Assembly (NCBI RefSeq): GCF_018967845.1 | Contig: NZ_JAHLZZ010000001.1 | Location: 1,364,001 to 1,428,000, forward strand | Length of the DNA: 64,000 nucleotides | Reading direction: 5' to 3' | DNA from: Hymenobacter siberiensis | GTDB lineage: Bacteria > Bacteroidota > Bacteroidia > Cytophagales > Hymenobacteraceae | Part shown: in pieces, positions 34,097-42,949 of the stretch | Layout: each line of letters starts with the position of its first letter | Position numbering within the stretch: the stretch's first letter is position 1 | Position numbers and translations under genes: made by a program | The notes under the pieces: model-generated | Seen by the model: the letters and a program-made list of their open reading frames with translations, nothing else | Databases searched by the model: none | Told to the model about the DNA's origin: nothing

Positions 34097-34864
34097 TTAT
34101 TTGAAGATGCCCTGCGGGTCGGGTAGCTTGGTCAGCAGGTCGGTGACGAGGTCGAAATCGAGGCTGCCGACGCTGGCGTTCTGGCCTTTGTGCACAGCAT
34201 CCCAGGCTTCGGCATACTTTTCCTGGTAGTAGAGGCCGCGGGCCAGCTGCTGCCAGCCGTTGGCGTTGGTGGGGTCGGCGGCGGTGGCGCGCTGCAACAG
34301 GGTCAGGCCCATGGCGAGGTCCTTTTTCTTCTTGGTCTGGCCGTAGCGGATGAGGTAGCTCGCGCCCAGGTCGCTCATGAGCAGGGTGCTGGTGGGGGCA
34401 ATGCCGAACCCCTTGCTCAGCAGGGTAATGGCGGCGTCGGGGGTGGGCTGGCCGCTGGCAATAATGCCCAGGCCGCGGTAGGCTTCGGCATTCTGGGGGT
34501 TGAGGAGCCAGGCCAGGTTGAAGCGGTAGGCAGCGGTGTCGGGCTGGTTTTCGCGCAGGTATTCGTAGCCCTTATTGGTGAAGAACGTGCTGGCTTCGGT
34601 CGTGGAGGCGAAGCTGGCGGCAATGGCCTTGAGCTGCGCCTCGCCGATAACCTGAGTGGCCTGCGTGGGGCTGAGGCCACCGAACAGGGGCTGCAGGCGC
34701 ATGGGCTTGCTCGGGGCCGGGGTGGCCAGGCTGCCATCGGCGTTCACGGTGGGGGCGGCCGCGCCCTTGCGCTGGGCCTGGGCGGGCGCGGCTTCCAGCA
34801 GGCCTGCCAGCAGCAGGGCGGCCAGGGCCGCCGAAATATTCTTAGGCAAAGCAGAAATCGACAC
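34097..34864 (-). CDS. Secreted tetratricopeptide-repeat protein
   Basis: 255 residues from the GTG at 34864, which gives a clean signal peptide (ISALPKNISAALAALLLAGL ... APAQAQ). The mature part has an N-terminal Pro/Ala segment and then helical TPR-like units (GYEYLRENQPDTAAYRFNLA, LNPQNAEAYRGLGIIASGQP, DPTNANGWQQLARGLYYQEK). Such proteins act as scaffolds; partner unknown. An ATG at 34975 keeps the frame open, but an exact -7 promoter box at 34927-34934 lies between the two, so the GTG is preferred. Confidence 0.8.
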   Translation of the reverse strand: MSISALPKNISAALAALLLAGLLEAAPAQAQRKGAAAPTVNADGSLATPAPSKPMRLQPLFGGLSPTQATQVIGEAQLKAIAASFASTTEASTFFTNKGYEYLRENQPDTAAYRFNLAWLLNPQNAEAYRGLGIIASGQPTPDAAITLLSKGFGIAPTSTLLMSDLGASYLIRYGQTKKKKDLAMGLTLLQRATAADPTNANGWQQLARGLYYQEKYAEAWDAVHKGQNASVGSLDFDLVTDLLTKLPDPQGIFK

Positions 34865-34926
34865 GGGTGCGAATAAATAAATGAGGGAAGCCCGGCCCGG
34901 CAAAAGCCAGCCAGCAGCCGTTCTGA

Positions 34927-34934
34927 CAAAGATA
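34927..34934 (-). promoter_or_regulatory. -7 element (TATCTTTG) for the TPR gene
   Basis: Exact TAnnTTTG on the minus strand about 63 nt before the GTG at 34864; decides the start of that gene. Confidence 0.5.
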
Positions 34935-35063
34935 AAGCCAATGCTGCCAAGCACCCGACCCCGGTGCCACGCCACTGCCGGGCAAACTGCCGTCCCGGCC
35001 CGGGCGTAGGTGTAGCTCCTGCGCCGGCATTCGGCCGCAGGCCCCTCTGCTTAATCCCCGCGC

Positions 35064-35954
35064 ATGCGTCGTTTCTCTTTGCTGACCCCCATGGTCGTAC
35101 TGCTGGCTGTTGTGGTCATCATGCTGGCCACCGAATACGTGGTGGCCCGCCCCAGCCACCGCACCAAAGACGTGGCCTACGTGCCCGCCACCGCCCCCGA
35201 TTTCGACAAGGAGCGCCATATTCTGGATGTGTATTCGCCCAAAAAAGCCGCGCCCAACGGGGCCGGGTATCCAGTCGTGCTGTTCATCCACGGCGGGAGT
35301 TGGACGAGTGGCAACAAGAATATTTACACCTTCATTGGCCGGCGGCTGGCCAAGCAGGGCGTGATAGCCGTGGTGATTAACTACCGCCTCGCTCCGCCCG
35401 TGCACGTGCCCGAGCAGGCGGCCGACTGTGCCCGCGCCCTGGCCTGGACGGTAAACAACATCAAACAATACGGCGGCGACCCGCAGCGCGTGTTCGTGAT
35501 GGGCCACTCGGCGGGCGGCGGTCTGGCCGCCCTGCTGGCTACCGATGATGAATTATTAGCGAAAAATGGCTTGCCTCAGAATCCGGTTAAAGGGGCCATC
35601 ATGGACGACCCGGCGGGGCTGGATATGTATAGCTACCTCACGGAAATGAAGTACGAGGGCGACGCCCAATACCTCGTGCCCTTCGGCAAGGACCCGGCCG
35701 TGTGGAAGGAAATGTCGCCCATCTATAAGATTAAGCCCAACCTGCCGCCGTTCATCTTCTACATCGGCGGCGAAACGTACCCAAGCATCAGCGGCAGCTC
35801 GGGACGCTTCCGGGACCGGTTGAAGCCGACGGGGCAGCCCGCGCCGTACACTATTATTCCCGGCCGGCACCATATTCCCATGGTGCTGCAGCTGTACTGG
35901 CAGCACAACATTATTTATAAGGGGCTGCTCAAGCTGGTGGGGGCACCGGGATAA
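35064..35954 (+). CDS. Alpha/beta hydrolase (esterase/lipase, HSL-like), membrane-anchored
   Basis: 296 residues. N-terminal hydrophobic anchor (LLTPMVVLLAVVVIMLATEY), then the HSL-type oxyanion motif HGGSW (about 75-79), nucleophile elbow GHSAGGG (Ser about 150), DDPAG and a late His in GRHHIPMVL. This is the carboxylesterase/feruloyl-esterase-like branch. The anchor places it in the periplasm or membrane. Physiological ester unknown. Divergent from the TPR gene and convergent with MGMT across a class I palindrome. Confidence 0.88.
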   Translation: MRRFSLLTPMVVLLAVVVIMLATEYVVARPSHRTKDVAYVPATAPDFDKERHILDVYSPKKAAPNGAGYPVVLFIHGGSWTSGNKNIYTFIGRRLAKQGVIAVVINYRLAPPVHVPEQAADCARALAWTVNNIKQYGGDPQRVFVMGHSAGGGLAALLATDDELLAKNGLPQNPVKGAIMDDPAGLDMYSYLTEMKYEGDAQYLVPFGKDPAVWKEMSPIYKIKPNLPPFIFYIGGETYPSISGSSGRFRDRLKPTGQPAPYTIIPGRHHIPMVLQLYWQHNIIYKGLLKLVGAPG

Positions 35955-35969
35955 ACGGGGGTGGGGGAG

Positions 35970-36064
35970 AACGTCATGCTGAGCGAAGTCGAAGCAACTC
36001 TACCGCGAGAGTAAATGAATTACGTGCACGGTAGAGATGCTTCGACTTCGCTCAGCATGACGTT
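35970..36064. repeat. Dispersed palindrome, class I (GTCATGCTGAGC)
   Basis: Arms AACGTCATGCTGAGCGAAGT / ACTTCGCTCAGCATGACGTT, pairing onward through CGAAGCA(A/T)CTCTACCG. Lies between convergent genes. Confidence 0.85.
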
Positions 36065-36086
36065 TTTTATTCTGAATAAGGGCACC

Positions 36087-36575
36087 TTACCCAAACAGCC
36101 CGCCCTGCCTGACCGGCTGCTCAAATTCCAGTAGCCACTTCTTGCGGTGCATGCCGCCGGCGTAGCCCGTGAGGCTGCCATCGGCCCCGATGATGCGGTG
36201 ACAGGGCCACACAATGGCCAGCGGATTCTGGCCGTTGGCCGCCCCCACGGCCCGGACGGATTTAGGATTATTCAACACCTTCGCCACGTCGAGATAGGAG
36301 GCCGTGCGGCCGTAACCGATGCCCAGCAGCGTCTGCCATACCTGCCGCTGGAAATCGGTGCCGAAATCGGAATCATAAGTAAGGTCAAACTCCCGCAGCT
36401 CGCGGCCGAAATAAGCTTGCAGCTGCTGATGCGCCGGACGCAGACAGGCGGGCACGGCGGCAAACGGTGTAGTGGTTACTTCAGCATCAAGAAACGAAAC
36501 GGCCCGAAGGCCCGCATCGGAGCTAATGATAGCGAGCGGGCCGAGGGGCGAAGGGAGGTAAACTGTAGCATCCAT
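36087..36575 (-). CDS. ogt: Methylated-DNA-[protein]-cysteine S-methyltransferase
   Basis: 162 residues; suicide repair enzyme that moves the alkyl group from O6-alkylguanine to its own Cys. Active-site motif PCHRII (about residues 124-129), preceded by the helix-turn-helix RTASYLDVAKVLNNPKSVRA and the Asn hinge (AVGAANGQNPLAIVWPC). N-terminal ribonuclease-like domain MDATVYLPSPLGPLAI. The frame is open far upstream to 37118 as a shadow of the GH1-like gene; the ATG at 36575 starts the conserved domain. Follows the GH1-like gene by 53 nt, so co-transcription is likely without an obvious functional link. Confidence 0.95.
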   Translation of the reverse strand: MDATVYLPSPLGPLAIISSDAGLRAVSFLDAEVTTTPFAAVPACLRPAHQQLQAYFGRELREFDLTYDSDFGTDFQRQVWQTLLGIGYGRTASYLDVAKVLNNPKSVRAVGAANGQNPLAIVWPCHRIIGADGSLTGYAGGMHRKKWLLEFEQPVRQGGLFG

Positions 36576-36628
36576 GGGCTGAAAATACGGCCGGGCCGGC
36601 GGCCAAAACACAAGCTGTGCAGTTTGCG

Positions 36629-37822
36629 CTACACCAATATTGCCCGGGGACGGCGCTGGGGTACGGCTTCGGTTACCAGAGCCTGGGCAGCCAGCAAAGC
36701 CTCGGCGCTGGGCTGGTGCAGCACGCGGGCGGGGCCGGGCTGGCTGAGGTCGGCATCCCAGAGGCCGGACTGGTGCCACTGGTCGAGGTGGTCCCAGTCG
36801 GGCCGGTCGATGATGGGGTAGAGGCAGATACCTTGCAGCGGCAGGCCCTCGCGGAGCACGGCGGCGCATTCTTCGGCAATCATGCGCAGCCACTGGGGGC
36901 GGTCGACGCCGGGGTGGCTGGTTTCGGTGAGGGCGAAGGGGCGGTGGTAACGCTTGTGGGCCGAGCGCAGCAGGTTGCGCAGGGGCACCCAGCGCGGGTC
37001 GGGCACGTCGTCGCGCCAGCCCAGCTTGTTGGGCGTGCCGTTCTGCCACTGGTTGTCGTAGTAGTAGTTGAAGCCCACGATATCGAGCAGGTCTTCGTGG
37101 CCGCCCAGCTCGGGACACAGGCGGCCGGCGAGGATGTCGGTGGCCTGAAACTGGTTGTCGTGGGCTTCGCGGGCCCAGCGGCGCTCGCGGGGCGTGGCGT
37201 GCAGCGGCGGCACAATGTGCACCAGCGGCTCGGTGCTGAGCATGCGGATGCTGGGGTCGGCCTCGCGCAGGGCGTGAGCCCCTTCGATGTAGGCGCGCAT
37301 GAGGCCGTATTTCACGTCCCAGCCCTGGCCATGGCAGTAGGGGGTAGTGCCGCGGGCATCGCCCCCAAGCCAGCTGATGAAGCTAACCTCGTTGATGGGC
37401 GTGACGATGAGCACATCGTCGGGTCGCACAGAGCGGTAGAAATCGACGAAGGCGCGGCACAGCGCGGCAAAGCGCCGGGCAAATAGCGGGTGCAGCGGCG
37501 AGAGGTCGTCGGGGTAGCCGAAGTGACACAAGTCCCACACCTGCTGAATGCCGTGGCGCTGCCCGGCGTCGAACATGATTTTTACCGTGCTGAAATCGTA
37601 TTGATAGGGCGTTTTTTCAATCTGCGCCCAGCGAATGCCCTCGCGCACGGTGCGGACGTTGAACGGGTCGAGAGCGGTATAATCTTCGTCAATTAGCTGC
37701 AAATGGCCCGTGAGGGGCAGGAAATCGACGCGGTGGCCGAAGGCGTTAAGCTGGTCGGTGCACTCGTAGCCGCCCCACCAAAAGGAGCGAAACGGCGAGG
37801 CAACGGGGGTAGGAACTTTCAT
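36629..37822 (-). CDS. Family 1 glycoside hydrolase-like protein (beta-glucosidase fold)
   Basis: 397 residues. TIM-barrel sequence with the acid/base motif TPINEVSF (about 141-148, NE pair) and a plausible nucleophile Glu in FALTETSHPG (about 298-307). Aromatic sugar-binding residues are frequent (RSFWWGGYECTDQ, FNYYYDNQWQNG). It is shorter than classical GH1 enzymes (440-480 residues) and belongs to the distant GH1-like group. No signal peptide, so cytoplasmic. Substrate unknown; a beta-linked oligosaccharide or glycoside is the best guess. First gene of a probable two-gene unit with ogt. Confidence 0.8.
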   Translation of the reverse strand: MKVPTPVASPFRSFWWGGYECTDQLNAFGHRVDFLPLTGHLQLIDEDYTALDPFNVRTVREGIRWAQIEKTPYQYDFSTVKIMFDAGQRHGIQQVWDLCHFGYPDDLSPLHPLFARRFAALCRAFVDFYRSVRPDDVLIVTPINEVSFISWLGGDARGTTPYCHGQGWDVKYGLMRAYIEGAHALREADPSIRMLSTEPLVHIVPPLHATPRERRWAREAHDNQFQATDILAGRLCPELGGHEDLLDIVGFNYYYDNQWQNGTPNKLGWRDDVPDPRWVPLRNLLRSAHKRYHRPFALTETSHPGVDRPQWLRMIAEECAAVLREGLPLQGICLYPIIDRPDWDHLDQWHQSGLWDADLSQPGPARVLHQPSAEALLAAQALVTEAVPQRRPRAILV

Positions 37823-37935
37823 AGCAAAGGGGCTGTGTGGAACAGGCGGCCGCCCGCGTCAGCCCGGTAGCTGCGGCGGGCGCACCGGGGGTTTACCGCG
37901 AAAGTGGGATTGGGGTTAATATTGGGCTTATTTTG

Positions 37936-37969
37936 ACCGTCATGCTTCTGCTCCGCGCGGCATGATGGT
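37936..37969. repeat. Short degenerate palindrome related to class I
   Basis: ACCGTCATGC / GCATGATGGT around CTTCTGCTCCGCGCG-like sequence; looks like a worn, shortened copy of the GTCATGC elements. Between two minus-strand genes. Confidence 0.5.
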
Positions 37970-37970
37970 T

Positions 37971-38909
37971 TTATTGTATCCCTACCGGGGCCGCATTTGC
38001 CAGGTTTTTGGCCTCGATGAAAATGCGCTTTACCTCCGGATGCTCCACCCGAATAGCATCCTGCAAGCGCTCGACGGCGGTGGCTACTTCGCTCGACGTC
38101 AGGTTGTCCGCAAAGTCTACGTCGAGGGCCAGCATCACGTCGTTTGGGCCGAGGTACATGGTGAGGGGCGAGCGGATGTTGCGCACCTGCGGCTGGTCGC
38201 GGGCAATGCGCTCCAGGTTGGCCAGCGTGGCGGCATCTACGCCGGTGCCCACCAGTAGGCCCTTGGTGCGGCCCACCAGAAACATGGCCACCAGCATCAG
38301 CAGCAGGCCGATGGCGATGGACGCGCCGCCATCGAAGTAAGGATTGTTCAGCAAATGCCCCAGGAATACCCCCAGGCCCGCCAATGCCAGGCCCACGAGG
38401 GCCGCCAGGTTTTCCATCACCGAGGCAAATACTGCGGGGTCTTTGCTCGTGCGCAGCATTTTTACGAAGCCCACGTTGGCATCGGCCTGGGCCAGTAGCG
38501 CTTTCACCGAGAGATAAAAGGCAATGCCTTCGAACAGAAAAGAAATGCCCAGCACCACGTAGTTCCAGCCCGCGTCTTCGATGGGCTCGGGGTGCTGAAT
38601 GTGCTTGATGCCCTCGTAAAACGACATGCCGCCGCCGATGGCGAAGATGAGCACGGCCACAATCAAGCCCCAGAAATACAGCTCCTTGCTGTGGCCGAAG
38701 GGATGCTCGGCATCGGGCGGGCGCTGGCTCTGGGCGGTGCCGTAGAGCAGCAGGCCGCTGTTGCCGGTATCCACGAGCGAGTGAATGCCCTCCGAGAGCA
38801 TGGCCGATGAGCCGGTGAAATACGCCGCCACAAACTTGCTGATGGCAATGGCCACGTTGGCAGCAATCCCGCCGTAGAGGGATATTTTGGATGCGTTCGC
38901 GTCTGACAT
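37971..38909 (-). CDS. Cation diffusion facilitator transporter (ZnT9-like), copy 1
   Basis: 312 residues, about six transmembrane helices. TM2 carries EGIHSLVDTGN (His-Asp metal site), followed by the HPFGHSKELYFW loop. The second site, usually HxxxD in TM5, reads SVMENLAALVGLALAG, an E-N/E-D variant as in the ZnT9/SLC30A9 branch. A C-terminal cytoplasmic domain (FADNLTSSEVATAVERLQDA) completes the family layout. Presumably a proton-coupled divalent-cation exporter; the ion cannot be predicted with this altered site. Tandem paralogue of 38954-39901, 44 nt downstream of it, so probably one transcript. Confidence 0.9.
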   Translation of the reverse strand: MSDANASKISLYGGIAANVAIAISKFVAAYFTGSSAMLSEGIHSLVDTGNSGLLLYGTAQSQRPPDAEHPFGHSKELYFWGLIVAVLIFAIGGGMSFYEGIKHIQHPEPIEDAGWNYVVLGISFLFEGIAFYLSVKALLAQADANVGFVKMLRTSKDPAVFASVMENLAALVGLALAGLGVFLGHLLNNPYFDGGASIAIGLLLMLVAMFLVGRTKGLLVGTGVDAATLANLERIARDQPQVRNIRSPLTMYLGPNDVMLALDVDFADNLTSSEVATAVERLQDAIRVEHPEVKRIFIEAKNLANAAPVGIQ

Positions 38910-38953
38910 AGATGCGCAAGTACGCAGGAAATGGGGTTGCCGTTGGCAGAAGT

Positions 38954-39901
38954 CTAGCCAGGAGTTAGCGGAGAGGCCTTCTGGCGCTGCTGGCCATTGA
39001 GGGACGAGGCTTCGATGAAGACGCGCTGGAACTCGGGGTACTTGCCTTTGATGGCGGTTTGCAGGCGCTCCACGGCCTGCTCTATCTCCACGGCCGTAAG
39101 GTGGTCGTGAAAGGCAATGTCGAGGGCCAGGATGGCATCGGTGGGGCCGAGGTACATGGTAAGCGGCGCGCGCAGCTTCGTGACGGCGGCGTCCTGGCTG
39201 GCCAGGGCTTCGAGCCCGCGTAGCACCTCGGGGCTGGCCCCTTCGCCCACCAGCAACCCCCGGGCTTCGCGCAACATGAATATCGACATGCCCACCAGCA
39301 GCGCGCCAATGGCCACGGAGGCGGCCCCGTCGAAGTAAGGATTATTGAAATAATGCCCGAGAAATATGCTGGCCAGCGCAATCACCAGGCCGACCAGGGC
39401 GGCCATGTCTTCGAGCAGAATGGCAAATACGGCTGGGTCGCGGCTGTCGCGCAGGGCTTGCCAGAAACCTGCCGCGCCCTGGGTTTTGCGAAATTCGCGG
39501 TAGGCCAGCGCGCAGGCCGTGCCCTCAAACAGCATGGCCAGGCCCAGTACCCAGTAGTTCCAGGTGGGGTCGGTGAGGGGCGCGGGGTGCTGCAGGTACT
39601 GGTAGCCCTTGTAGAGCGACATGCCGCCACCTACGGCAAAAATCATCACCGCCACAATCACCGTCCAGAAATACAGGTCCTTGCTGTGGCCAAAGGGGTG
39701 CCGGGCATCGGCCGGCCGCTCGCTGCGGTTCAGCCCGAAAAGAATCAGCCCGCCGTTGCCGCTGTCCACGAGCGAGTGGATACCTTCCGACATCATGGCC
39801 GCGCTACCGGTGAAATAGGCCGCCACAAATTTGGAAATGGCAATGGCCACGTTAGCCCCAATGGCTCCGTAGACTACGATTTTAGAAGAGTTGCCAGCCA
39901 T
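38954..39901 (-). CDS. Cation diffusion facilitator transporter (ZnT9-like), copy 2
   Basis: 315 residues with the same layout as its neighbour: EGIHSLVDSGN in TM2, HPFGHSKDLYFW, and AILLEDMAALVGLVIALASI in TM5 (Glu-Asp variant of the second metal site), then the C-terminal domain (FHDHLTAVEIEQAVERLQTA). The two copies are clearly homologous along their full length, so a tandem duplication. Both may form a heterodimer, since CDF proteins act as dimers. Divergent from the APC permease, with a class IV palindrome in the promoter gap. Confidence 0.9.
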   Translation of the reverse strand: MAGNSSKIVVYGAIGANVAIAISKFVAAYFTGSAAMMSEGIHSLVDSGNGGLILFGLNRSERPADARHPFGHSKDLYFWTVIVAVMIFAVGGGMSLYKGYQYLQHPAPLTDPTWNYWVLGLAMLFEGTACALAYREFRKTQGAAGFWQALRDSRDPAVFAILLEDMAALVGLVIALASIFLGHYFNNPYFDGAASVAIGALLVGMSIFMLREARGLLVGEGASPEVLRGLEALASQDAAVTKLRAPLTMYLGPTDAILALDIAFHDHLTAVEIEQAVERLQTAIKGKYPEFQRVFIEASSLNGQQRQKASPLTPG

Positions 39902-39972
39902 TGGTTTTCGATGAACATTGTATGAAATGATGCATTGGGGTACGAAGGTGGGCGGGCGGAGGTTGGTAAAAT

Positions 39973-40034
39973 GTAGCGCGGACTTTCAGTCCGCGAGGGG
40001 GCCAATGCAGTCGCGGACTGAAAGTCCGCGCTAC
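39973..40034. repeat. Dispersed palindrome, class IV (GTAGCGCGGACTTT) in a divergent promoter region
   Basis: Near-perfect arms GTAGCGCGGACTTTCAGTCC / GGACTGAAAGTCCGCGCTAC. Unlike most copies it is between divergent genes, ending 11 nt before the permease ATG. Its right end overlaps TACTTTCG, one base off a -7 TAnnTTTG box. Confidence 0.85.
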
Positions 40035-40044
40035 TTTCGTTCCT

Positions 40045-41445
40045 ATGTCCGCACCTACTTTGCAGCGCCGTCTGGGCCTGGTTCAAGCTACCGCCCTCAA
40101 TATGATTGACATGGTGGGCATTGGCCCCTTTGTCACCCTGCCGCTCGTGATGGGCTTTATGGGCCCGAATTTCCTGCTGGCTTGGCTGGTAGGCGCGGCC
40201 CTGGCTTCCGTCGATGGCCTGATTTGGAGCGAGCTGGGCGCAGCCTACCCCGAAGCCGGCGGTAGCTACCGTTTCCTCAAGCTGGCGTATGGCGAGCAGA
40301 AATGGGGCCGCTACATGTCGTTCCTCTACGTGTGGCAAACGCTCATTCAGTCGCCGCTGGTGCTGGCCTCTGGCGCCATCGGCTTCGCCCAGTACTTCGG
40401 CTACCTCGTGCCCATGACCGAGTGGTGGCAGCCCAAGGCCGTAGCCGGCACGGTGGTTTTGCTGCTGGTGGCGCTGCTCTACCGCCGCATCGAGGACATT
40501 GGTAAGCTGGGCGTGGCCCTGTGGGTGGGCGTACTGAGCCTCATGGGCTGGCTGATTTTCGGCGGCGTTACGCACCCCAACCACCACGTCGATATTTTTC
40601 CGGCCGGCGGCTTTTCGGCCCTGCCGGGGCTGCTGATTTCGGCCGCCATGGGCCAGGCGGCTGTCAAAACCATCTACTCCTACCTCGGCTACTATAATGT
40701 GTGCCACCTCGGGGCCGAAATCAAAAGGCCGGAAAAGGTTATTCCGCGCAGCATTTTCCTAAGCATTCTGGGCATCGCGGTGCTGTACCTGCTCCTGAAC
40801 TGGAGCGTGGGCACCGTCATTCCGTGGCAGGAAGTGCAGAGCTGGCAGGCCGGTGCCGGCGACAAGTCGCAGTTCATCATCAGCGTATTTATGGAGCGGC
40901 TGTACGGGCCCACGGCGGCCAACGTGGCCACGGCCATGGTGCTGCTGGTGGCATTTGCCTCGCTGTTCGCGGTGTTGCTGGGCTACTCGCGCATTCCCTA
41001 CGCGGCGGCGGCCGATGGCGAGTTCCTGCCCGTGTTCGGCAAGCTGCATCCCACCAAAAACTTCCCTTACGTATCGCTGCTGCTGCTGGGCGGCGTGGGC
41101 TTTGTATTCAGCCTGCTGTTCCGGCTGGGCGAGGTCATTTCGGCCATTCTGGCCATGCGGATTCTGGTGCAGTTTGTGGGCCAGGCCGTGGGCCTGATAT
41201 TGCTGCGGAAGCGGCGTGGCACCAGTGCGCTGCCGTTCAAGATGCCGCTCTACCCGCTGCCTGTCATCCTGGCCATCATCGTGTGGCTGTTCGTGTTCGT
41301 GGGCATCGCGCCGGCCGAGGTAGAGTGGTTTGGGGTGACCTTCAAACTCTACTTCCAAGTGGCCGCGCTGGGCATGATGGCGCTGGGCACCGGCGCATTC
41401 CTGCTCTGGAGTCGGCGGCTGGGCCGGTGGCCGTTTGCGCGGTAG
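40045..41445 (+). CDS. APC-superfamily amino-acid permease
   Basis: 466 residues with about 12 transmembrane helices. Helix 1 has the substrate-binding loop typical of the LAT/APC type (ALNMIDMVGIGPFVTLPLVM), followed by SVDGLIWSELGAAYPEAGGS, a strongly conserved APC motif, and RIPYAAAADGEFLPVFGKLH between later helices. Imports or exchanges amino acids in the inner membrane; the exact substrate is not readable. Start ATG sits 11 nt after a palindrome. Followed 27 nt later by a lipoprotein gene, probably co-transcribed. Confidence 0.92.
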   Translation: MSAPTLQRRLGLVQATALNMIDMVGIGPFVTLPLVMGFMGPNFLLAWLVGAALASVDGLIWSELGAAYPEAGGSYRFLKLAYGEQKWGRYMSFLYVWQTLIQSPLVLASGAIGFAQYFGYLVPMTEWWQPKAVAGTVVLLLVALLYRRIEDIGKLGVALWVGVLSLMGWLIFGGVTHPNHHVDIFPAGGFSALPGLLISAAMGQAAVKTIYSYLGYYNVCHLGAEIKRPEKVIPRSIFLSILGIAVLYLLLNWSVGTVIPWQEVQSWQAGAGDKSQFIISVFMERLYGPTAANVATAMVLLVAFASLFAVLLGYSRIPYAAAADGEFLPVFGKLHPTKNFPYVSLLLLGGVGFVFSLLFRLGEVISAILAMRILVQFVGQAVGLILLRKRRGTSALPFKMPLYPLPVILAIIVWLFVFVGIAPAEVEWFGVTFKLYFQVAALGMMALGTGAFLLWSRRLGRWPFAR

Positions 41446-41472
41446 CTTAGCATTTTCGCCACTTCGAACACC

Positions 41473-42159
41473 ATGATGCAAAAAATGCGCTACGCTGTGA
41501 TTCTGGTAACGCTCACGGGGCTGCTATCATCCTGTGCCACCACTTCTGGCATCCTGCGTCCCGGGTTTCAGCCCAAGGCTATCCTTGAAATGTCCTTTGC
41601 TTCGCCAGTAGCGCAAGTATCTACTATTCAGCGTGGTAATCAGCCGGAATTCAATCCGGAAGCATCAGCTGAGTCGGTGCGGCTGATGCGAAAATTATTG
41701 GTTAATCATCAGGTCGAGCTGCATCTGCGAAATGAGCTGGTGATTCCTGATTCGCTTCAGCAACAGGCCAGACAAGAGATTTACCGGGCGGTGAACGGGA
41801 TTGAAAAGCGTCAGCGTTTGGATACGGGAGCACATTTGCCGGTGCTGGACCATCTATTGGCAAGTCAGAATCAACGTTATGTACTGGTAGCGGCAACTCA
41901 AGGCTTCACCCGACTGGAGGGTAATTACGGCAATCAATTGGCCAAAAGTATTGGGGTTGGGCTGCTGACAATGGGAATGATGGTGCCGATAGCCATCAAG
42001 GCCAAGTCAGATATCTGCTTGTTTATCTATGATGGGGAGCAAAAGAATATCGTTTACTATAACCATACGCCTCCGCCCGCCGAGCGGGAACCATTAAATG
42101 AAGCGGTGCTGGAGAAACAATTGCGCACGATGGTGGCAAAGGATTTCCCGATGCGCTAG
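41473..42159 (+). CDS. Lipoprotein of unknown function
   Basis: 228 residues (start ATG at 41473, or the ATG four codons later). Lipoprotein signal YAVILVTLTGLLSSCATTSG with lipobox Cys near residue 21. The body has no recognised domain: a region with QVELHLRNELVIPDSLQQQA, one moderately hydrophobic segment (SIGVGLLTMGMMVPIAI) and a C-terminal charged tail. The gene is visibly less GC-rich than its neighbours (many AAT, TTG, CAA codons), which may mean recent acquisition. Downstream of the permease on the same strand. Function unknown. Confidence 0.75.
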   Translation: MMQKMRYAVILVTLTGLLSSCATTSGILRPGFQPKAILEMSFASPVAQVSTIQRGNQPEFNPEASAESVRLMRKLLVNHQVELHLRNELVIPDSLQQQARQEIYRAVNGIEKRQRLDTGAHLPVLDHLLASQNQRYVLVAATQGFTRLEGNYGNQLAKSIGVGLLTMGMMVPIAIKAKSDICLFIYDGEQKNIVYYNHTPPPAEREPLNEAVLEKQLRTMVAKDFPMR

Positions 42160-42229
42160 CAGCACTCACCGCAGCCAGAAAATATAGTTCTGGCCGAGGT
42201 ATCGGCATTTTTTCGCTTGTAAAGCTCAG

Positions 42230-42949
42230 CTAACCCAACCACTTCATCAGCCCACCCGCCACTAGCGCGCCGGTCAGGGTATTGATAAAATTGACAGCGT
42301 TATTACTCAATAATCCGCGCCGCTCCAGTGTAGCGCCCAGCACCGAATCGACCAGATTGCCGGCCGTGCCCGCCACCAGCAGCCACCCAAACGCCGCCCC
42401 CCAGCCGAAGCCCAGGCAGTAGGCCGTGGCGATAACGGCCGTGCCCGCCAGCCCCAGCGCCGTGCCCTCCAGGCTCACCACGCCGTTGAGGCCGCGCGTG
42501 TCGGGCCGCAGGGTGAGGATGTTGTAGTAGCGGCGGCCATACACGTTGCCTAATTCTGAGGACAACGTGTCGGCGGTGGCGGCGGCGAGGCTGCCCGCCA
42601 GCATGAGCTGGGCCAGCGGAGCGGCGGGCGGATATTGCCAGGCCAGTAGCCCCAGCAGGCCCGCCACGCCAGCATTGGCCACTACCTGCCCGGCGGTGCG
42701 GCGGCCCCGGTTTTCCTCAGCCAGCCCGAGGCGGCGCTTGTCGGCCACGCGCCAGCTGGAAGCCGCCGTGCCGAGGCCGAAGAATAACGCCAGCAGCGCC
42801 AGCCCCGCAAACCCGCTGCCCAGGTAAATCAGCAGTCCCAATGCTCCGCCGGTTCCGGCCGCGGCCGCAGTCAGTTTGCCCGCTCGCTTGCTGTAAAGCA
42901 TGCCTAGCCCGAGCAACACCACTACCAAGCCGACCCGAAATAAATCCAT
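42230..42949 (-). CDS. DUF92 integral membrane protein (phytol/phytyl-phosphate kinase-like)
   Basis: 239 residues, about seven transmembrane helices (MDLFRVGLVVVLLGLGMLYS; AAAGTGGALGLLIYL). Conserved DUF92 motifs: SSELGNVYGRRYYNILTLR with the acidic residues after ATADTL, then GVVSLEGTALGLAGT and NLVDSVLGATLERRG. Plant and cyanobacterial relatives (VTE6) phosphorylate phytyl-phosphate; a prenol-phosphate kinase role is the best inference for bacteria. The ATG overlaps the last base of the GNAT stop (TAATG), indicating translational coupling. Confidence 0.88.
   Translation of the reverse strand: MDLFRVGLVVVLLGLGMLYSKRAGKLTAAAAGTGGALGLLIYLGSGFAGLALLALFFGLGTAASSWRVADKRRLGLAEENRGRRTAGQVVANAGVAGLLGLLAWQYPPAAPLAQLMLAGSLAAATADTLSSELGNVYGRRYYNILTLRPDTRGLNGVVSLEGTALGLAGTAVIATAYCLGFGWGAAFGWLLVAGTAGNLVDSVLGATLERRGLLSNNAVNFINTLTGALVAGGLMKWLG

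Noticed and set aside
37823..38919. 366-codon minus frame overlapping the first CDF gene
   Set aside because: Same strand, different frame from a clear six-helix CDF protein; Arg/Gly/His-rich with no membrane pattern.
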